The notes: generated from the letters alone by a model not told the origin. 21,839 nt of DNA from JBCBJZ01 sp038522635 (GCA_038522635.1 JBCBJZ010000053.1:1-21839); one strand, 5' to 3'. Counted from the stretch's first letter, positions 1-7,131 are shown. Numbers and translations are program-made.

Positions 1-360
1 GAGGTCGATTCAAGCGCGATCGCCTTCGAGATCGCCTCGCGGGCAGCGCTGCGCGAGGGCCTTGAGAAGGCGAGCCCGCGTCTGCTTGAGCCAATCATGG
101 ATGTCGAAGTGGTGACGCCGGAAGACTTCGTCGGCAACGTCATCGGTGACCTTAACAGCCGCCGTGGGCAGATCCGCTCGCAGGACAAGCGCGGTAACGC
201 CGCGGTGATCCGGGCGAACGTTCCGCTGATGAACATGTTCGGCTACATCAACCAGCTTCGTTCGATGAGCCAGGGACGCGCGCAGTACTCGATGCAATTT
301 GCGCATTACGATGAAGTGCCGCGCAACGTCGCTGACGAAGTCAAAGCGAAATACGCCTGA
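1..360 (+). CDS. fusA: Elongation factor G, C-terminal part (5' end outside window)
   Basis: EF-G is the ribosomal translocase GTPase. Only the last 119 residues are here, so the GTPase domain is off the left edge. Frame 1 is open from base 1. It reads the end of domain IV and then domain V, with LLEPIMDVEVVTPEDF, GDLNSRRGQIRSQ, NVPLMNMFGYINQLRSMSQG and RAQYSMQFAHYDEVP, all typical of bacterial EF-G. The stop is TGA at 358-360. tuf follows after 90 nt, the usual str-operon order. EF-G paralogues exist in some bacteria, but direct linkage to tuf and the S10 cluster argues for the main fusA. The family call is secure. Confidence 0.97.
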   Translation, partial: EVDSSAIAFEIASRAALREGLEKASPRLLEPIMDVEVVTPEDFVGNVIGDLNSRRGQIRSQDKRGNAAVIRANVPLMNMFGYINQLRSMSQGRAQYSMQFAHYDEVPRNVADEVKAKYA

Positions 361-377
361 ACCACGAGGTCTGAGAC

Positions 378-412
378 GGCCGCTTGATCCCCAACCGAAC
401 CGGGATGCGGCC
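378..412 (+). other. Strong hairpin in the fusA-tuf spacer
   Basis: GGCCGC (378-383) pairs with GCGGCC (407-412), and ATCCC (387-391) pairs with GGGAT (402-406). This makes about 11 bp with a 3-nt bulge and a 10-nt loop. It lies 22 nt before the tuf Shine-Dalgarno sequence and has no T-tract, so it is more likely an mRNA-processing, stability or translation element than a terminator. The function is inferred only. Confidence 0.5.
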
Positions 413-450
413 CGTCGACGGCACACTGAACGTTAAGGAGAGCCTGAAGG

Positions 451-1641
451 ATGGCTAAAGCAAAGTTTGAGCGGAACAAGCCGCACTGCAACATCGGCAC
501 GATCGGCCACGTGGACCACGGTAAGACATCGCTGACCGCAGCGATCACGAAGGTCCTGGCGGAAACCGGCGGTGCAACGTTCTCCGCTTACGATCAGATC
601 GACAAAGCGCCTGAAGAAAAGGCTCGCGGCATCACCATCTCGACCGCTCACATCGAGTACGAGACCGAGAACCGCCACTACGCCCACGTCGACTGCCCCG
701 GCCACGCTGACTACGTGAAAAATATGATCACGGGTGCAGCGCAGATGGACGGCGCAATCCTGGTGGTGTCGGCTGCCGACGGCCCGATGCCGCAGACGCG
801 TGAGCACATCCTGCTTGCCCGCCAGGTTGGTGTGCCGGCGCTGGTGGTGTTCCTCAACAAGGTCGACATGGTCGACGATGAGGAACTGCTTGAGCTCGTT
901 GAAATGGAAGTGCGCGAACTGCTGTCCAGCTACGGTTTCCCGGGCGACGACATCGCGATCATCAAGGGTTCGGCGTTGGCCGCTCTCGAAGATAGCGATG
1001 AGAAACTCGGCAAGCAGGCTGTGCTTGAGCTGATGCGCGCCGTCGATGAGAACATCCCGCAGCCGGATCGTCCGAAGGACCAGCCGTTCCTGATGCCAAT
1101 TGAAGACGTGTTCTCGATCTCGGGTCGCGGCACCGTCGTGACCGGCCGGATTGAGCGCGGCATCGTGAAGACTGGCGAAGAGGTTGAGATCGTGGGTATC
1201 CGCGATACCTCCAAGACGACGGTCACGGGCGTGGAGATGTTCCGTAAGCTGCTCGACAGCGGTGAAGCGGGCGACAACGTCGGCTGCCTGCTGCGTGGTG
1301 TTGACCGCGACGGCGTGGAGCGTGGCCAGGTGCTGTGCAAGCCCGGTACGGTCAAGCCGCACACGAAGTTCAAGGCGGAAGCCTACATCCTCACCAAGGA
1401 AGAGGGCGGTCGCCACAAGGCCTTTTTCGCGAACTACCGCCCGCAGTTCTACTTCCGCACCACCGACGTGACCGGCGTTGTGACGTTGCCGGAAAACGTT
1501 GAGATGGTGATGCCGGGCGATAACGTGACGTTCGAGGTGGAGCTGATCCAGCCGATCGCCATGGAAGAGAAGCTTCGTTTCGCCATCCGCGAAGGCGGCC
1601 GTACGGTCGGCGCCGGCGTGGTCGCGAGCATCATCGAATAA
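451..1641 (+). CDS. tuf: Elongation factor Tu (EF-Tu)
   Basis: EF-Tu is the GTPase that delivers aminoacyl-tRNA to the ribosomal A site. The product has 396 residues, full family length. GTP-binding motifs are complete: GHVDHGKT at 19-26, the switch I region KARGITISTAHIEYE, DCPGH at 81-85, NKVD at 136-139 and GSA at 173-175. Domains II and III follow, with GRGTVVTGRIERG and YRPQFYFRTTDVTG. The start ATG is preceded by AAGGAG (435-440) at a 10-nt spacing. One small variation is GGRHKAFF, where most bacteria have Thr after the His. The gene follows fusA and is closed by an intrinsic terminator, so it ends the str unit. Many proteobacteria carry a second tuf copy elsewhere; this window cannot show that. 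Confidence 0.99.
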   Translation: MAKAKFERNKPHCNIGTIGHVDHGKTSLTAAITKVLAETGGATFSAYDQIDKAPEEKARGITISTAHIEYETENRHYAHVDCPGHADYVKNMITGAAQMDGAILVVSAADGPMPQTREHILLARQVGVPALVVFLNKVDMVDDEELLELVEMEVRELLSSYGFPGDDIAIIKGSALAALEDSDEKLGKQAVLELMRAVDENIPQPDRPKDQPFLMPIEDVFSISGRGTVVTGRIERGIVKTGEEVEIVGIRDTSKTTVTGVEMFRKLLDSGEAGDNVGCLLRGVDRDGVERGQVLCKPGTVKPHTKFKAEAYILTKEEGGRHKAFFANYRPQFYFRTTDVTGVVTLPENVEMVMPGDNVTFEVELIQPIAMEEKLRFAIREGGRTVGAGVVASIIE

Positions 1642-1656
1642 CGCAAGACGTACGGT

Positions 1657-1694
1657 AAGAGCACCCTGGGGCCTCCTGGGGTGCTCTTCCTTTT
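1657..1694 (+). terminator. Rho-independent terminator after tuf
   Basis: AAGAGCACCC (1657-1666) and GGGTGCTCTT (1679-1688) form a perfect 10-bp stem with a 12-nt loop, followed by CCTTTT (1689-1694). It starts 16 nt after the tuf stop and ends 16 nt before the rpsJ start. It should separate, or attenuate between, the str and S10 units. The T-tract is short, so read-through is plausible. Confidence 0.8.
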
Positions 1695-1709
1695 GGGGTA
1701 AGACCAGCG

Positions 1710-2024
1710 ATGAACGGCCAGAATATTCGCATCCGGTTGAAAGCGTTCGACCACCGCATCCTCGATGCTTCGACGCTGCAGATCGTCAACACCGCGAAGC
1801 GGACCGGGGCGCAAGTGCGTGGGCCGATCCCGCTGCCGACGCGGATCGAACGCTTCACGGTGAACCGCTCGCCGCACGTCAACAAGAAGAGCCGCGAGCA
1901 GTTCGAGATGCGCACGCACAAGCGCTTGCTCGACATCGTTGATCCGACCACCCAGACGGTCGATGCGCTCATGCAGCTCGACCTGGCGGCTGGCGTCGAC
2001 GTGGAGATCAAGCTGCGCGCTTAA
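1710..2024 (+). CDS. rpsJ: 30S ribosomal protein S10
   Basis: S10 is a 30S head protein; in its NusE role it also joins NusB and NusG in transcription antitermination. The product has 104 residues. The family signature is plain: IRIRLKAFDHRILD at the N-terminus, RTGAQVRGPIPLPTRIERFTVNRSPHV in the loop and EMRTHKRLLDI in the core. It is the first gene of the S10 block, just downstream of the tuf terminator. Only a weak GGGG-type Shine-Dalgarno (1695-1698) is visible before the ATG. An unusually long, structured 152-nt spacer separates it from rplC. Confidence 0.98.
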   Translation: MNGQNIRIRLKAFDHRILDASTLQIVNTAKRTGAQVRGPIPLPTRIERFTVNRSPHVNKKSREQFEMRTHKRLLDIVDPTTQTVDALMQLDLAAGVDVEIKLRA

Positions 2025-2030
2025 GCGGCG

Positions 2031-2100
2031 CTTTCGTCCAACTGCCAGTGTGCGTGTCGCGTGAGGTGCGACGTCACTGGGTGAACGGGCGAGACGAAAG
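2031..2100 (+). other. Long imperfect hairpin in the rpsJ-rplC spacer
   Basis: Three nested arms can pair: CTTTCGTC (2031-2038) with GACGAAAG (2093-2100), CCAGTG (2045-2050) with CACTGG (2075-2080), and GTCGC (2056-2060) with GCGAC (2068-2072). Together they make a 70-nt stem with internal loops. The strongest arm is an exact 8-bp match. It could regulate the downstream rplC-rplD-rplW group, but I do not recognise a known leader family. Confidence 0.5.
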
Positions 2101-2109
2101 ATTAGGGGC

Positions 2110-2141
2110 GTGCGTCACGCGAAGAGAAGCGTGATGCGCAC
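2110..2141 (+). other. Hairpin just upstream of rplC
   Basis: GTGCG plus TCACGC (2110-2120) pairs with GCGTGA (2129-2134) and CGCAC (2137-2141), leaving a 2-nt bulge and an 8-nt loop GAAGAGAA. The 11-bp stem ends about 18 nt before the rplC Shine-Dalgarno sequence. There is no T-tract. Together with the 2031-2100 hairpin it fills most of the spacer. Confidence 0.5.
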
Positions 2142-2176
2142 GGGCAAACCAAACCCAAAGGAAGGAATGCGCTGCG

Positions 2177-2899
2177 ATGCGTTCCGGAGTGCTTGCACAG
2201 AAGGTCGGGATGACCCGCATTTTCACGGATGCGGGCGAACATGTCCCTGTGACCGTGCTGAAGATGGAAAAATGCCAGGTGCTCGCGCATCTGACGAACG
2301 AGAAGAACGGCTACACCGCGCTGCAACTGGGTGCGGGCACGCGCCGCGTGAAGACGATCACGCGTGCCGAACGCCAAAATTTCGTGAAGGCCAGCGTGGA
2401 GCCGAAGCGTAAACTCGCTGAGTTTCGCGTGAGCCCGGAAAACCTGATCGAGGTTGGCGCGGAGATCACCGCGGATCACTTCGTCAAGGGCCAGTTTGTG
2501 GATGTGTCGGCGACCTCGCAGGGCAAGGGCTTCCAGGGTCCGATGAAGCGGTGGAATTTCGGTGGCCTGCGCGCCTCGCACGGCGTCTCGATCTCGCACC
2601 GTTCGCACGGCTCGACCGGTAACAGCCAGGACCCGGGCAAGGTGTTCAAGGGCAAGAAGATGGCCGGCCAGATGGGCAACGAGCGTGTCACCACGCAGAA
2701 CCTGCTGATCGCCGGCATCGATGTGGAGCGCGGGCTGCTGCTGGTGCGCGGTGCCGTGCCGGGCACCAAAGGTGCCTGGGTTCACGTGCGCGACGCGGTC
2801 AAGAAGGCGCTGCCGGACGATGTGCCGATCCCGGGTAAGTTCAAGCCGGCGTCGGGCGCGTCTGCGGCACCTGCTGTTGAGAAGGAGCAGGGCGCATGA
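2177..2899 (+). CDS. rplC: 50S ribosomal protein L3
   Basis: L3 is a primary 23S rRNA-binding protein that starts 50S assembly and reaches toward the peptidyl-transferase centre. The product has 240 residues, slightly longer than E. coli L3 because of an Ala/Glu-rich tail. Seen: SGVLAQKVGMTRIF at the N-terminus, and the conserved core with FQGPMKRWNFGG and GSTGNSQDPG. Gln151 in the latter matches the glutamine methylated by PrmB in E. coli. GGAAGGA lies about 11 nt before the ATG. The gene overlaps rplD by 4 nt (ATGA), so the two are translationally coupled. Confidence 0.98.
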   Translation: MRSGVLAQKVGMTRIFTDAGEHVPVTVLKMEKCQVLAHLTNEKNGYTALQLGAGTRRVKTITRAERQNFVKASVEPKRKLAEFRVSPENLIEVGAEITADHFVKGQFVDVSATSQGKGFQGPMKRWNFGGLRASHGVSISHRSHGSTGNSQDPGKVFKGKKMAGQMGNERVTTQNLLIAGIDVERGLLLVRGAVPGTKGAWVHVRDAVKKALPDDVPIPGKFKPASGASAAPAVEKEQGA

Positions 2900-3516
2900 A
2901 GACGATCGTAACCACCTTGCAAGCGGCAAGTGACGGCGAAGTCTCCCTGAGCGACGATATCTTCGGGCTTGAGCCGCGCGCTGACATTCTGCAGCGGATG
3001 GTGCGCTACCAGCAGCTCAAGAAGATGGCTGGCACGCACTTCACCAAGGACCGCTCTCAGGTCACGACCACGAAGAAGAAGTCGGTCCGCCAGAAGGGTT
3101 CAGGCGGCGCCCGCCACGGTAACAAGGCGGCCCCGCAGTTCCGGGGTGGCGGCAAGGCCTTTGGCCCCAAGCCGCGCAGCCATGCGATCGGCATGCCCAA
3201 ACGCGTGCGCGCGCTGGCGCTGAAGCATGCGCTGTCCGCGAAGGCGAAAGCCGGCGAGATGGTGGTGCTCGACCAGACGGCGGGCACGGATGGCAAGACC
3301 AAGACGCTCAAGTCCGCTTTCAGCAAGCTTGGGTGGTCGAACGCGCTGATCATCGATGGCCGCGAGATCGACGTGCAGTTCGCGCTCGGGGCTCGCAACA
3401 TCCCCAACATCGATGTGCTGCCGGTGCAGGGCATCAACGTTTACGACGTGCTGCGCCGCCATACGCTGGTGCTGACGAAATCGGCCGTGGCCGAACTTGA
3501 GGAGCGGCTGAAATGA
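2896..3516 (+). CDS. rplD: 50S ribosomal protein L4
   Basis: L4 binds 23S rRNA domain I, and its long loop lines the exit tunnel. The product has 206 residues. The extended basic loop is visible at roughly residues 50-100 (KKKSVRQKGSGGARHGNKAAPQ, then FGPKPRSHAIGMPKR when read in two parts). The C-terminal globular part contains RNIPNIDVLPVQGINVYDVL. In gammaproteobacteria L4 represses the S10 operon through a leader; no copy of that leader is recognisable here. The gene is coupled on both sides by 4-nt ATGA overlaps with rplC and rplW. Confidence 0.98.
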   Translation: MKTIVTTLQAASDGEVSLSDDIFGLEPRADILQRMVRYQQLKKMAGTHFTKDRSQVTTTKKKSVRQKGSGGARHGNKAAPQFRGGGKAFGPKPRSHAIGMPKRVRALALKHALSAKAKAGEMVVLDQTAGTDGKTKTLKSAFSKLGWSNALIIDGREIDVQFALGARNIPNIDVLPVQGINVYDVLRRHTLVLTKSAVAELEERLK

Positions 3517-3806
3517 ACGCGCTCGATGTTTACGACGTGATCCTGGCGCCCGTCATCACCGAGAAGTCGACGCTCGCGTCGGAAGCCAATCAGGTGATGT
3601 TCAAGGTCTCGCGGACCGCGTCCAAGCCGCAGATCAAGGAAGCGGTTGAGCGGTTGTTCGACGTGAAGGTGAAGGCGGTGAACACGCTGAACCGGAAGGG
3701 CAAGCGCAAGGTCTTCCGCGGCCGGCGTGGCCAGCAGAACGATAAGAAGATGGCCTATGTGACGCTTGAAGAGGGTCACGCGATCGACGTGACGACGGGG
3801 CTTTAA
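3513..3806 (+). CDS. rplW: 50S ribosomal protein L23
   Basis: L23 sits at the tunnel exit and is the docking site for trigger factor and SRP. The product has 97 residues, the usual length. Seen: YDVILAPVITEKSTL at the N-terminus, then FKVSRTASKPQIKEAVERLF and VKAVNTLNRKGKRK, the standard L23 fold and loop. It overlaps rplD by 4 nt, so rplC-rplD-rplW form a tightly coupled trio. A 119-nt structured spacer follows before rplB. Confidence 0.98.
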   Translation: MNALDVYDVILAPVITEKSTLASEANQVMFKVSRTASKPQIKEAVERLFDVKVKAVNTLNRKGKRKVFRGRRGQQNDKKMAYVTLEEGHAIDVTTGL

Positions 3807-3824
3807 GCTTCAAGCATGCGCGCC

Positions 3825-3889
3825 AAGCGCGCGCAGGTTGAGACGATGGGCGTTGGGTTCAGCGCCCCCAAGATGAGGCGGGCGCGCTT
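3825..3889 (+). other. Nested inverted repeats in the rplW-rplB spacer
   Basis: AAGCGCGC (3825-3832) pairs with GCGCGCTT (3882-3889). Inside lies a second hairpin, GGGCGTT (3848-3854) with AGCGCCC (3861-3867), one pair being G-U, loop GGGTTC. No T-tract follows. GC-rich inverted repeats are easy to find by chance in this genome, so the arrangement is only suggestive. Confidence 0.4.
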
Positions 3890-3925
3890 AAACCGGCGTG
3901 AGCGCAGAACGCGAAGGCGAGAACG

Positions 3926-4750
3926 ATGGCACTGAAGACATTCCGCCCGACATCACCTGGCATGCGCCAGCTGGTGATCGTGGACCGCCGTCAGCTTTGG
4001 AAAGGCAAGCCGGTCAAGGCGCTTACCGAAGGCAAGACGAAATCGGGCGGTCGCAACCACTTCGGCCGCATCACGATGCGTCATATCGGCGGTGGCCATA
4101 AGCAGGCGTACCGCAAGATCGACTTCCGGCGGCGTAAGCACGATGTCGAAGGCACGGTTGAGCGGCTGGAATACGATCCCAACCGCACCGCTTTCATCGC
4201 GCTGATCAAGTACGACGATGGCGATCAGGCCTACATCCTGGCGCCGCAACGGTTGAACGTCGGTGACAAGGTGATCGCGAGCCTCAAGACGGACGTGAAG
4301 CCGGGCAACGCGATGCCGCTTGAGGCGATGCCGATCGGCACGATCGTCTACAACGTTGAATTGAAGCCGGGGCGCGGCGGTCAGATCGCGCGATCGGCAG
4401 GGGCCTACGTGCAGCTCGTCGGCCGTGACGGTGGCTGGGCCATTTTGAAGTTGAATTCGGGCGAAACGCGGCGCGTGCGCCAGGAATGCATGGCGAGCGT
4501 GGGTGCTGTGTCGAACCCGGACCATGGCAACACCGTCGTCGGCAAGGCAGGACGAAACCGCTGGCGCGGCAAGCGGCCGAAGGTGCGCTCGATCGCGATG
4601 AACCCGGTCGATCACCCGAACGGTGGCCGCACCAACGGTGGTAAGCACTTCGCGACGCCTTGGGGCAAGCCGACAAAGGGCTTCAAGACCCGCAAGAACA
4701 AGTCGACCTCGAAGTTCATCGTGCGCACACGCGCGCGTAAGAAGAAGTGA
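3926..4750 (+). CDS. rplB: 50S ribosomal protein L2
   Basis: L2 is essential for subunit association and lies beside the peptidyl-transferase centre. The product has 274 residues, full length. Seen: PTSPGMRQ, SGGRNHFGRITMRHIGGGHKQAYR, VERLEYDPNRTAFIAL, ELKPGRGGQIARSAG and GKAGRNRWRGKRP. The odd part is the normally near-invariant loop DHPHGGGEG: here it reads MNPVDHPNGGRTNGGKHF. The first His (E. coli mature H229) is kept, the second is Asn, and the loop is about three residues shorter. Flanking sequence is normal (TPWGKPTKG), so this is not a frameshift. The Shine-Dalgarno is weak (AAGGCGAG, 3914-3921). Confidence 0.98.
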   Translation: MALKTFRPTSPGMRQLVIVDRRQLWKGKPVKALTEGKTKSGGRNHFGRITMRHIGGGHKQAYRKIDFRRRKHDVEGTVERLEYDPNRTAFIALIKYDDGDQAYILAPQRLNVGDKVIASLKTDVKPGNAMPLEAMPIGTIVYNVELKPGRGGQIARSAGAYVQLVGRDGGWAILKLNSGETRRVRQECMASVGAVSNPDHGNTVVGKAGRNRWRGKRPKVRSIAMNPVDHPNGGRTNGGKHFATPWGKPTKGFKTRKNKSTSKFIVRTRARKKK

Positions 4751-4823
4751 GCGCTCGCGAGCTGACAGCGCGCCTGGGAATTGAACAAAGACGCGCGCAA
4801 GACGCGCTGTTGGAACGATGGGA

Positions 4824-4842
4824 GCGCGCGAGCGGCGCGCGC
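4824..4842 (+). other. Perfect hairpin abutting the rpsS ribosome-binding site
   Basis: GCGCGCG (4824-4830) and CGCGCGC (4836-4842) form a perfect 7-bp all-GC stem with loop AGCGG. The next bases are AAAGAGGAG, the rpsS Shine-Dalgarno sequence. The stem could keep the site single-stranded or act in control of rpsS; this is inference. Confidence 0.5.
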
Positions 4843-4859
4843 AAAGAGGAGTTAAGCCG

Positions 4860-5138
4860 GTGACACGGTCCGTTTGGAAAGGTCCTTTCGTGGACGCCTA
4901 TCTGCTGAAAAAGGCGGACAAGGTGCGCGAGAGCGGCCGCAACGAAGTGATCAAGATCTGGAGCCGGCGCTCTACGATCCTGCCGCAGTTCGTCGGGCTC
5001 ACGTTCGGCGTCTACAACGGCAAAAAGCATGTGCCGGTGGCGGTCAACGAGGACATGATCGGGCATAAGTTCGGCGAGTTCTCGCCCACGCGCACCTACT
5101 ACGGTCACGGCGCCGATAAGAAGGCGCAGAGGAGGTAG
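4860..5138 (+). CDS. rpsS: 30S ribosomal protein S19
   Basis: S19 binds 16S rRNA in the 30S head together with S13. I take the GTG at 4860 as start, giving 92 residues beginning TRSVWKGPFVDAYLLKKAD after the initiator, which matches the family's usual N-terminus and length. AGAGGAG (4845-4851) lies 8 nt upstream. An in-frame ATG at 4818 would add 14 unrelated residues and cross the upstream hairpin, so I reject it. Core motifs are IWSRRSTILPQFVGLTFGVYNG, VPVAVNEDMIGHKFGEFSPTR and YYGH. rplV starts 2 nt after the stop. Confidence 0.96.
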   Translation: MTRSVWKGPFVDAYLLKKADKVRESGRNEVIKIWSRRSTILPQFVGLTFGVYNGKKHVPVAVNEDMIGHKFGEFSPTRTYYGHGADKKAQRR

Positions 5139-5140
5139 CC

Positions 5141-5545
5141 ATGGGCAAGAAGAAGCGCGCCCGGCAGTTGGCGGACAACGAAGCGAAAGCGGTCGCTCGC
5201 AACCTTCGGGTCAGCCCGCAGAAGCTCAATCTGTTGGCGCAGTTGATCCGCGGCAAGAAGGTAGATCGCGCGATGGCTGACCTTGAGTTTTCGCGCAAGC
5301 GCATCGCCGTGGAAGTGCGCAAGGTGCTGATGTCGGCGGTGTCGAATGCGGAAGAGAACCACCAGCTCGATCCTAACGACCTCGTCGTGAAGGAAGCTTA
5401 CGTCGGCAAGAACCTTGTCATGAAGCGCTACCACGCGCGTGGCCGCGGTCGGATGTTCCAAATCCAAAAGCCGTTTTCGCAGATCACGATCGTGGTGCAG
5501 GAAAAGCCTGAAAGCGAAGCCGCTGCAGCGGAAGGGGCCGCGTAA
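5141..5545 (+). CDS. rplV: 50S ribosomal protein L22
   Basis: L22 binds all 23S rRNA domains, and its hairpin lines the exit tunnel at the macrolide constriction. The product has 134 residues, longer than E. coli L22 (110) through a short basic N-terminal extension and an Ala/Glu-rich tail. Seen: VSPQKLNLLAQLIRGKKVDRA, VRKVLMSAVSNAEENHQLD, and the tunnel-tip region HARGRGRMFQIQKPFSQI. A strong GGAGG (5131-5135) sits inside the end of rpsS, 5 nt before the ATG. Its stop TAA shares one base with the rpsC start (TAATG). Confidence 0.97.
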   Translation: MGKKKRARQLADNEAKAVARNLRVSPQKLNLLAQLIRGKKVDRAMADLEFSRKRIAVEVRKVLMSAVSNAEENHQLDPNDLVVKEAYVGKNLVMKRYHARGRGRMFQIQKPFSQITIVVQEKPESEAAAAEGAA

Positions 5546-6288
5546 TGGGTCAGAAGATCAATCCGATCGGGCTGCGGCTCGGTATCAATCGCACCTGGGA
5601 CAGCCGGTGGTTCGCCGATGGTGCGGAATACGCGCGTCTGCTGCACGAAGACCAGGCGATCCGCAAGCACATCATGAAGTTTCAGCGTTCCGCCGGCATC
5701 TCGAAGGTGGTGATCGAGCGTCCGCACAAGAAGTGCAGCGTGACGGTGCATAGCGGTCGTCCTGGCGTGCTGATCGGTAAAAAGGGCGCGGACATCGAAA
5801 AGCTGCGCGGGCAGCTTGCCGTGCTGACGAAGAGCGAAGTGCACCTCAACATCGTCGAAGTGCGTAAGCCCGAAGTCGATGCGACGCTGGTTGCTGAGAA
5901 CATCGCGCAACAGTTGGAGCGCCGGGTGGCGTTTCGTCGGGCGATGAAGCGCTCGATCCAATCGGCGCAACGCTTAGGCGCGCTTGGCATCCGCATCTCG
6001 TGCGCTGGTCGGCTTGGCGGCGCGGAGATCGCGCGGACCGAGGGCTATCGCGAAGGCCGGGTGCCGCTGCACACGCTACGCGCTGACATCGACTTCGGCA
6101 CGGCCGAAGCGAAGACCGCCTACGGTATCATCGGGATCAAGGTCTGGATCTTCAAAGGCGAGATCATGGAACACGATCCGATGGCGTCCGAGACGCGCGC
6201 CAAAGACGCGCAAGAGGGCGGCGGTGGCCAGCGAGGACGGCGTGACCGCGATCGCGGCGGCGACCGAGGCGAACAACGCGCGCGCTAG
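5545..6288 (+). CDS. rpsC: 30S ribosomal protein S3
   Basis: S3 is part of the mRNA entry channel and its helicase activity in the 30S head. The product has 247 residues. Seen: GQKINPIGLRLG at the N-terminus; a type II KH domain with GVLIGKKG at 74-81; and the C-terminal domain with MKRSIQSAQRLGALGIRI, GRLGGAEIARTE and ADIDFGTAEAKTAYG. The last roughly 35 residues are a low-complexity Arg/Gly/Asp-rich tail, a common variable end of S3. The ATG overlaps the rplV stop by one base, so translation is coupled. Confidence 0.98.
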   Translation: MGQKINPIGLRLGINRTWDSRWFADGAEYARLLHEDQAIRKHIMKFQRSAGISKVVIERPHKKCSVTVHSGRPGVLIGKKGADIEKLRGQLAVLTKSEVHLNIVEVRKPEVDATLVAENIAQQLERRVAFRRAMKRSIQSAQRLGALGIRISCAGRLGGAEIARTEGYREGRVPLHTLRADIDFGTAEAKTAYGIIGIKVWIFKGEIMEHDPMASETRAKDAQEGGGGQRGRRDRDRGGDRGEQRAR

Positions 6289-6294
6289 GGCGGA

Positions 6295-6311
6295 GCGCCC
6301 ATGCAGGGCGC
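6295..6311 (+). other. Hairpin just after rpsC
   Basis: GCGCCC (6295-6300) and GGGCGC (6306-6311) form a 6-bp GC stem with loop ATGCA, seven bases after the rpsC stop. No T-tract follows. It may be an RNA-stability or processing structure; a chance match is possible. Confidence 0.35.
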
Positions 6312-6338
6312 GAAACCACAAGCGCCAACTCAACGGAT

Positions 6339-6363
6339 GGGCTGCCAACGGTGCAGGCGGCCC
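6339..6363 (+). other. Hairpin in the rpsC-rplP spacer
   Basis: GGGCTGCC (6339-6346) and GGCGGCCC (6356-6363) can pair over 8 bp including one G-U, with a 9-nt loop AACGGTGCA. It ends 12 nt before the rplP Shine-Dalgarno AAGGA (6376-6380). A regulatory role is only inferred from position. Confidence 0.4.
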
Positions 6364-6391
6364 CGAGACGACGTTAAGGACGTAATCGACC

Positions 6392-6814
6392 ATGATGCAG
6401 CCGAAGAAAATGAAGTTCCGGAAGGCGCACAAGGGGCGCATCCATGGGAACGCCAAAGGCGGCACCACGCTCAACTTCGGGGCTTACGGGTTGAAAGCGG
6501 TGCAGCCTGAGCGGGTGACGGCCCGTCAGATCGAGGCCGCGCGGCGGGCGATCACGCGGCACATGAAGCGTGTTGGACGCGTGTGGATCCGCGTGTTCCC
6601 GGATGTGCCTGTGGCCAAGAAGCCGGCCGAAGTGCGCATGGGTAAGGGCAAAGGCTCGACCGAATACTGGGCGTGCCGTGTGAAGCCCGGGCGGATCATG
6701 TTTGAGATCGACGGTGTTAACGACGAGATCGCACGCGAAGCGTTGCGGTTGGGTGCTGCCAAGTTGCCCATCAAAACCCGCGTGGTGACACGCGTTGGTG
6801 CGCAAAACACGTAA
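6392..6814 (+). CDS. rplP: 50S ribosomal protein L16
   Basis: L16 helps shape the A-site tRNA pocket and contacts 5S and 23S rRNA. The product has 140 residues. The start ATG-ATG gives MMQPKKMKFRKAHKGRIHG, matching the family's usual M-x-Q/S-P-K start, so the first ATG is chosen. AAGGA (6376-6380) lies 11 nt upstream. Seen: GLKAVQPERVTARQIEAARRA, the RVFPDVPVAKKPAEVRMGKGKG stretch (given in full only for recognition of the RMGKGKG core) and PIKTRVVTR near the end. It lies in normal S10-block order between rpsC and rpmC. Confidence 0.97.
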   Translation: MMQPKKMKFRKAHKGRIHGNAKGGTTLNFGAYGLKAVQPERVTARQIEAARRAITRHMKRVGRVWIRVFPDVPVAKKPAEVRMGKGKGSTEYWACRVKPGRIMFEIDGVNDEIAREALRLGAAKLPIKTRVVTRVGAQNT

Positions 6815-6889
6815 GCCAGCGCGGGTGCCGATGCTCGCGTTTAGCGGACCGGCCACGGGCGCCGCGGTGCAAGACGGACGGTGAGAACG

Positions 6890-7123
6890 ATGAAGATGAG
6901 CCAACTGAAAGACATGACGCCCGATGAGCTCGATGATGAGCTGCGTAAGCTGAAGAAGGAGCAGTTCAACCTGCGCTTTCAGGTGGCGTCGGGTCAGCTT
7001 GAGAACACCGCGCGTATCCGCGATGTGCGCCGGACGATCGCGCGGGTGAAGACGTTGGCGCGTCAACACAAGGCGAGCGAAGCCAAGCCGGCGGCGGCTC
7101 CGGCAGCTGCGCCAGAGGCGTAG
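6890..7123 (+). CDS. rpmC: 50S ribosomal protein L29
   Basis: L29 is a small helical-hairpin protein near the tunnel exit, next to L23. From the ATG at 6890 it has 77 residues: KMSQLKDMTPDELDDELRKL, then KKEQFNLRFQVASGQL and IRDVRRTIARVKTLA, the diagnostic two helices. A GTG at 6881 and an ATG at 6896 are in-frame alternatives. I prefer 6890 because the family begins M-K and GGTGAG precedes it at about 6 nt. The Ala/Pro-rich end (AKPAAAPAAAPEA) is an extra tail. A 160-nt spacer follows. Confidence 0.93.
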   Translation: MKMSQLKDMTPDELDDELRKLKKEQFNLRFQVASGQLENTARIRDVRRTIARVKTLARQHKASEAKPAAAPAAAPEA

Positions 7124-7131
7124 ATCATCGT

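Noticed and set aside
433..1416. 327-codon open frame on the minus strand opposite tuf
   Set aside because: It is a shadow of tuf in GC-rich DNA; it shows no family motif, and tuf is certain on the + strand.
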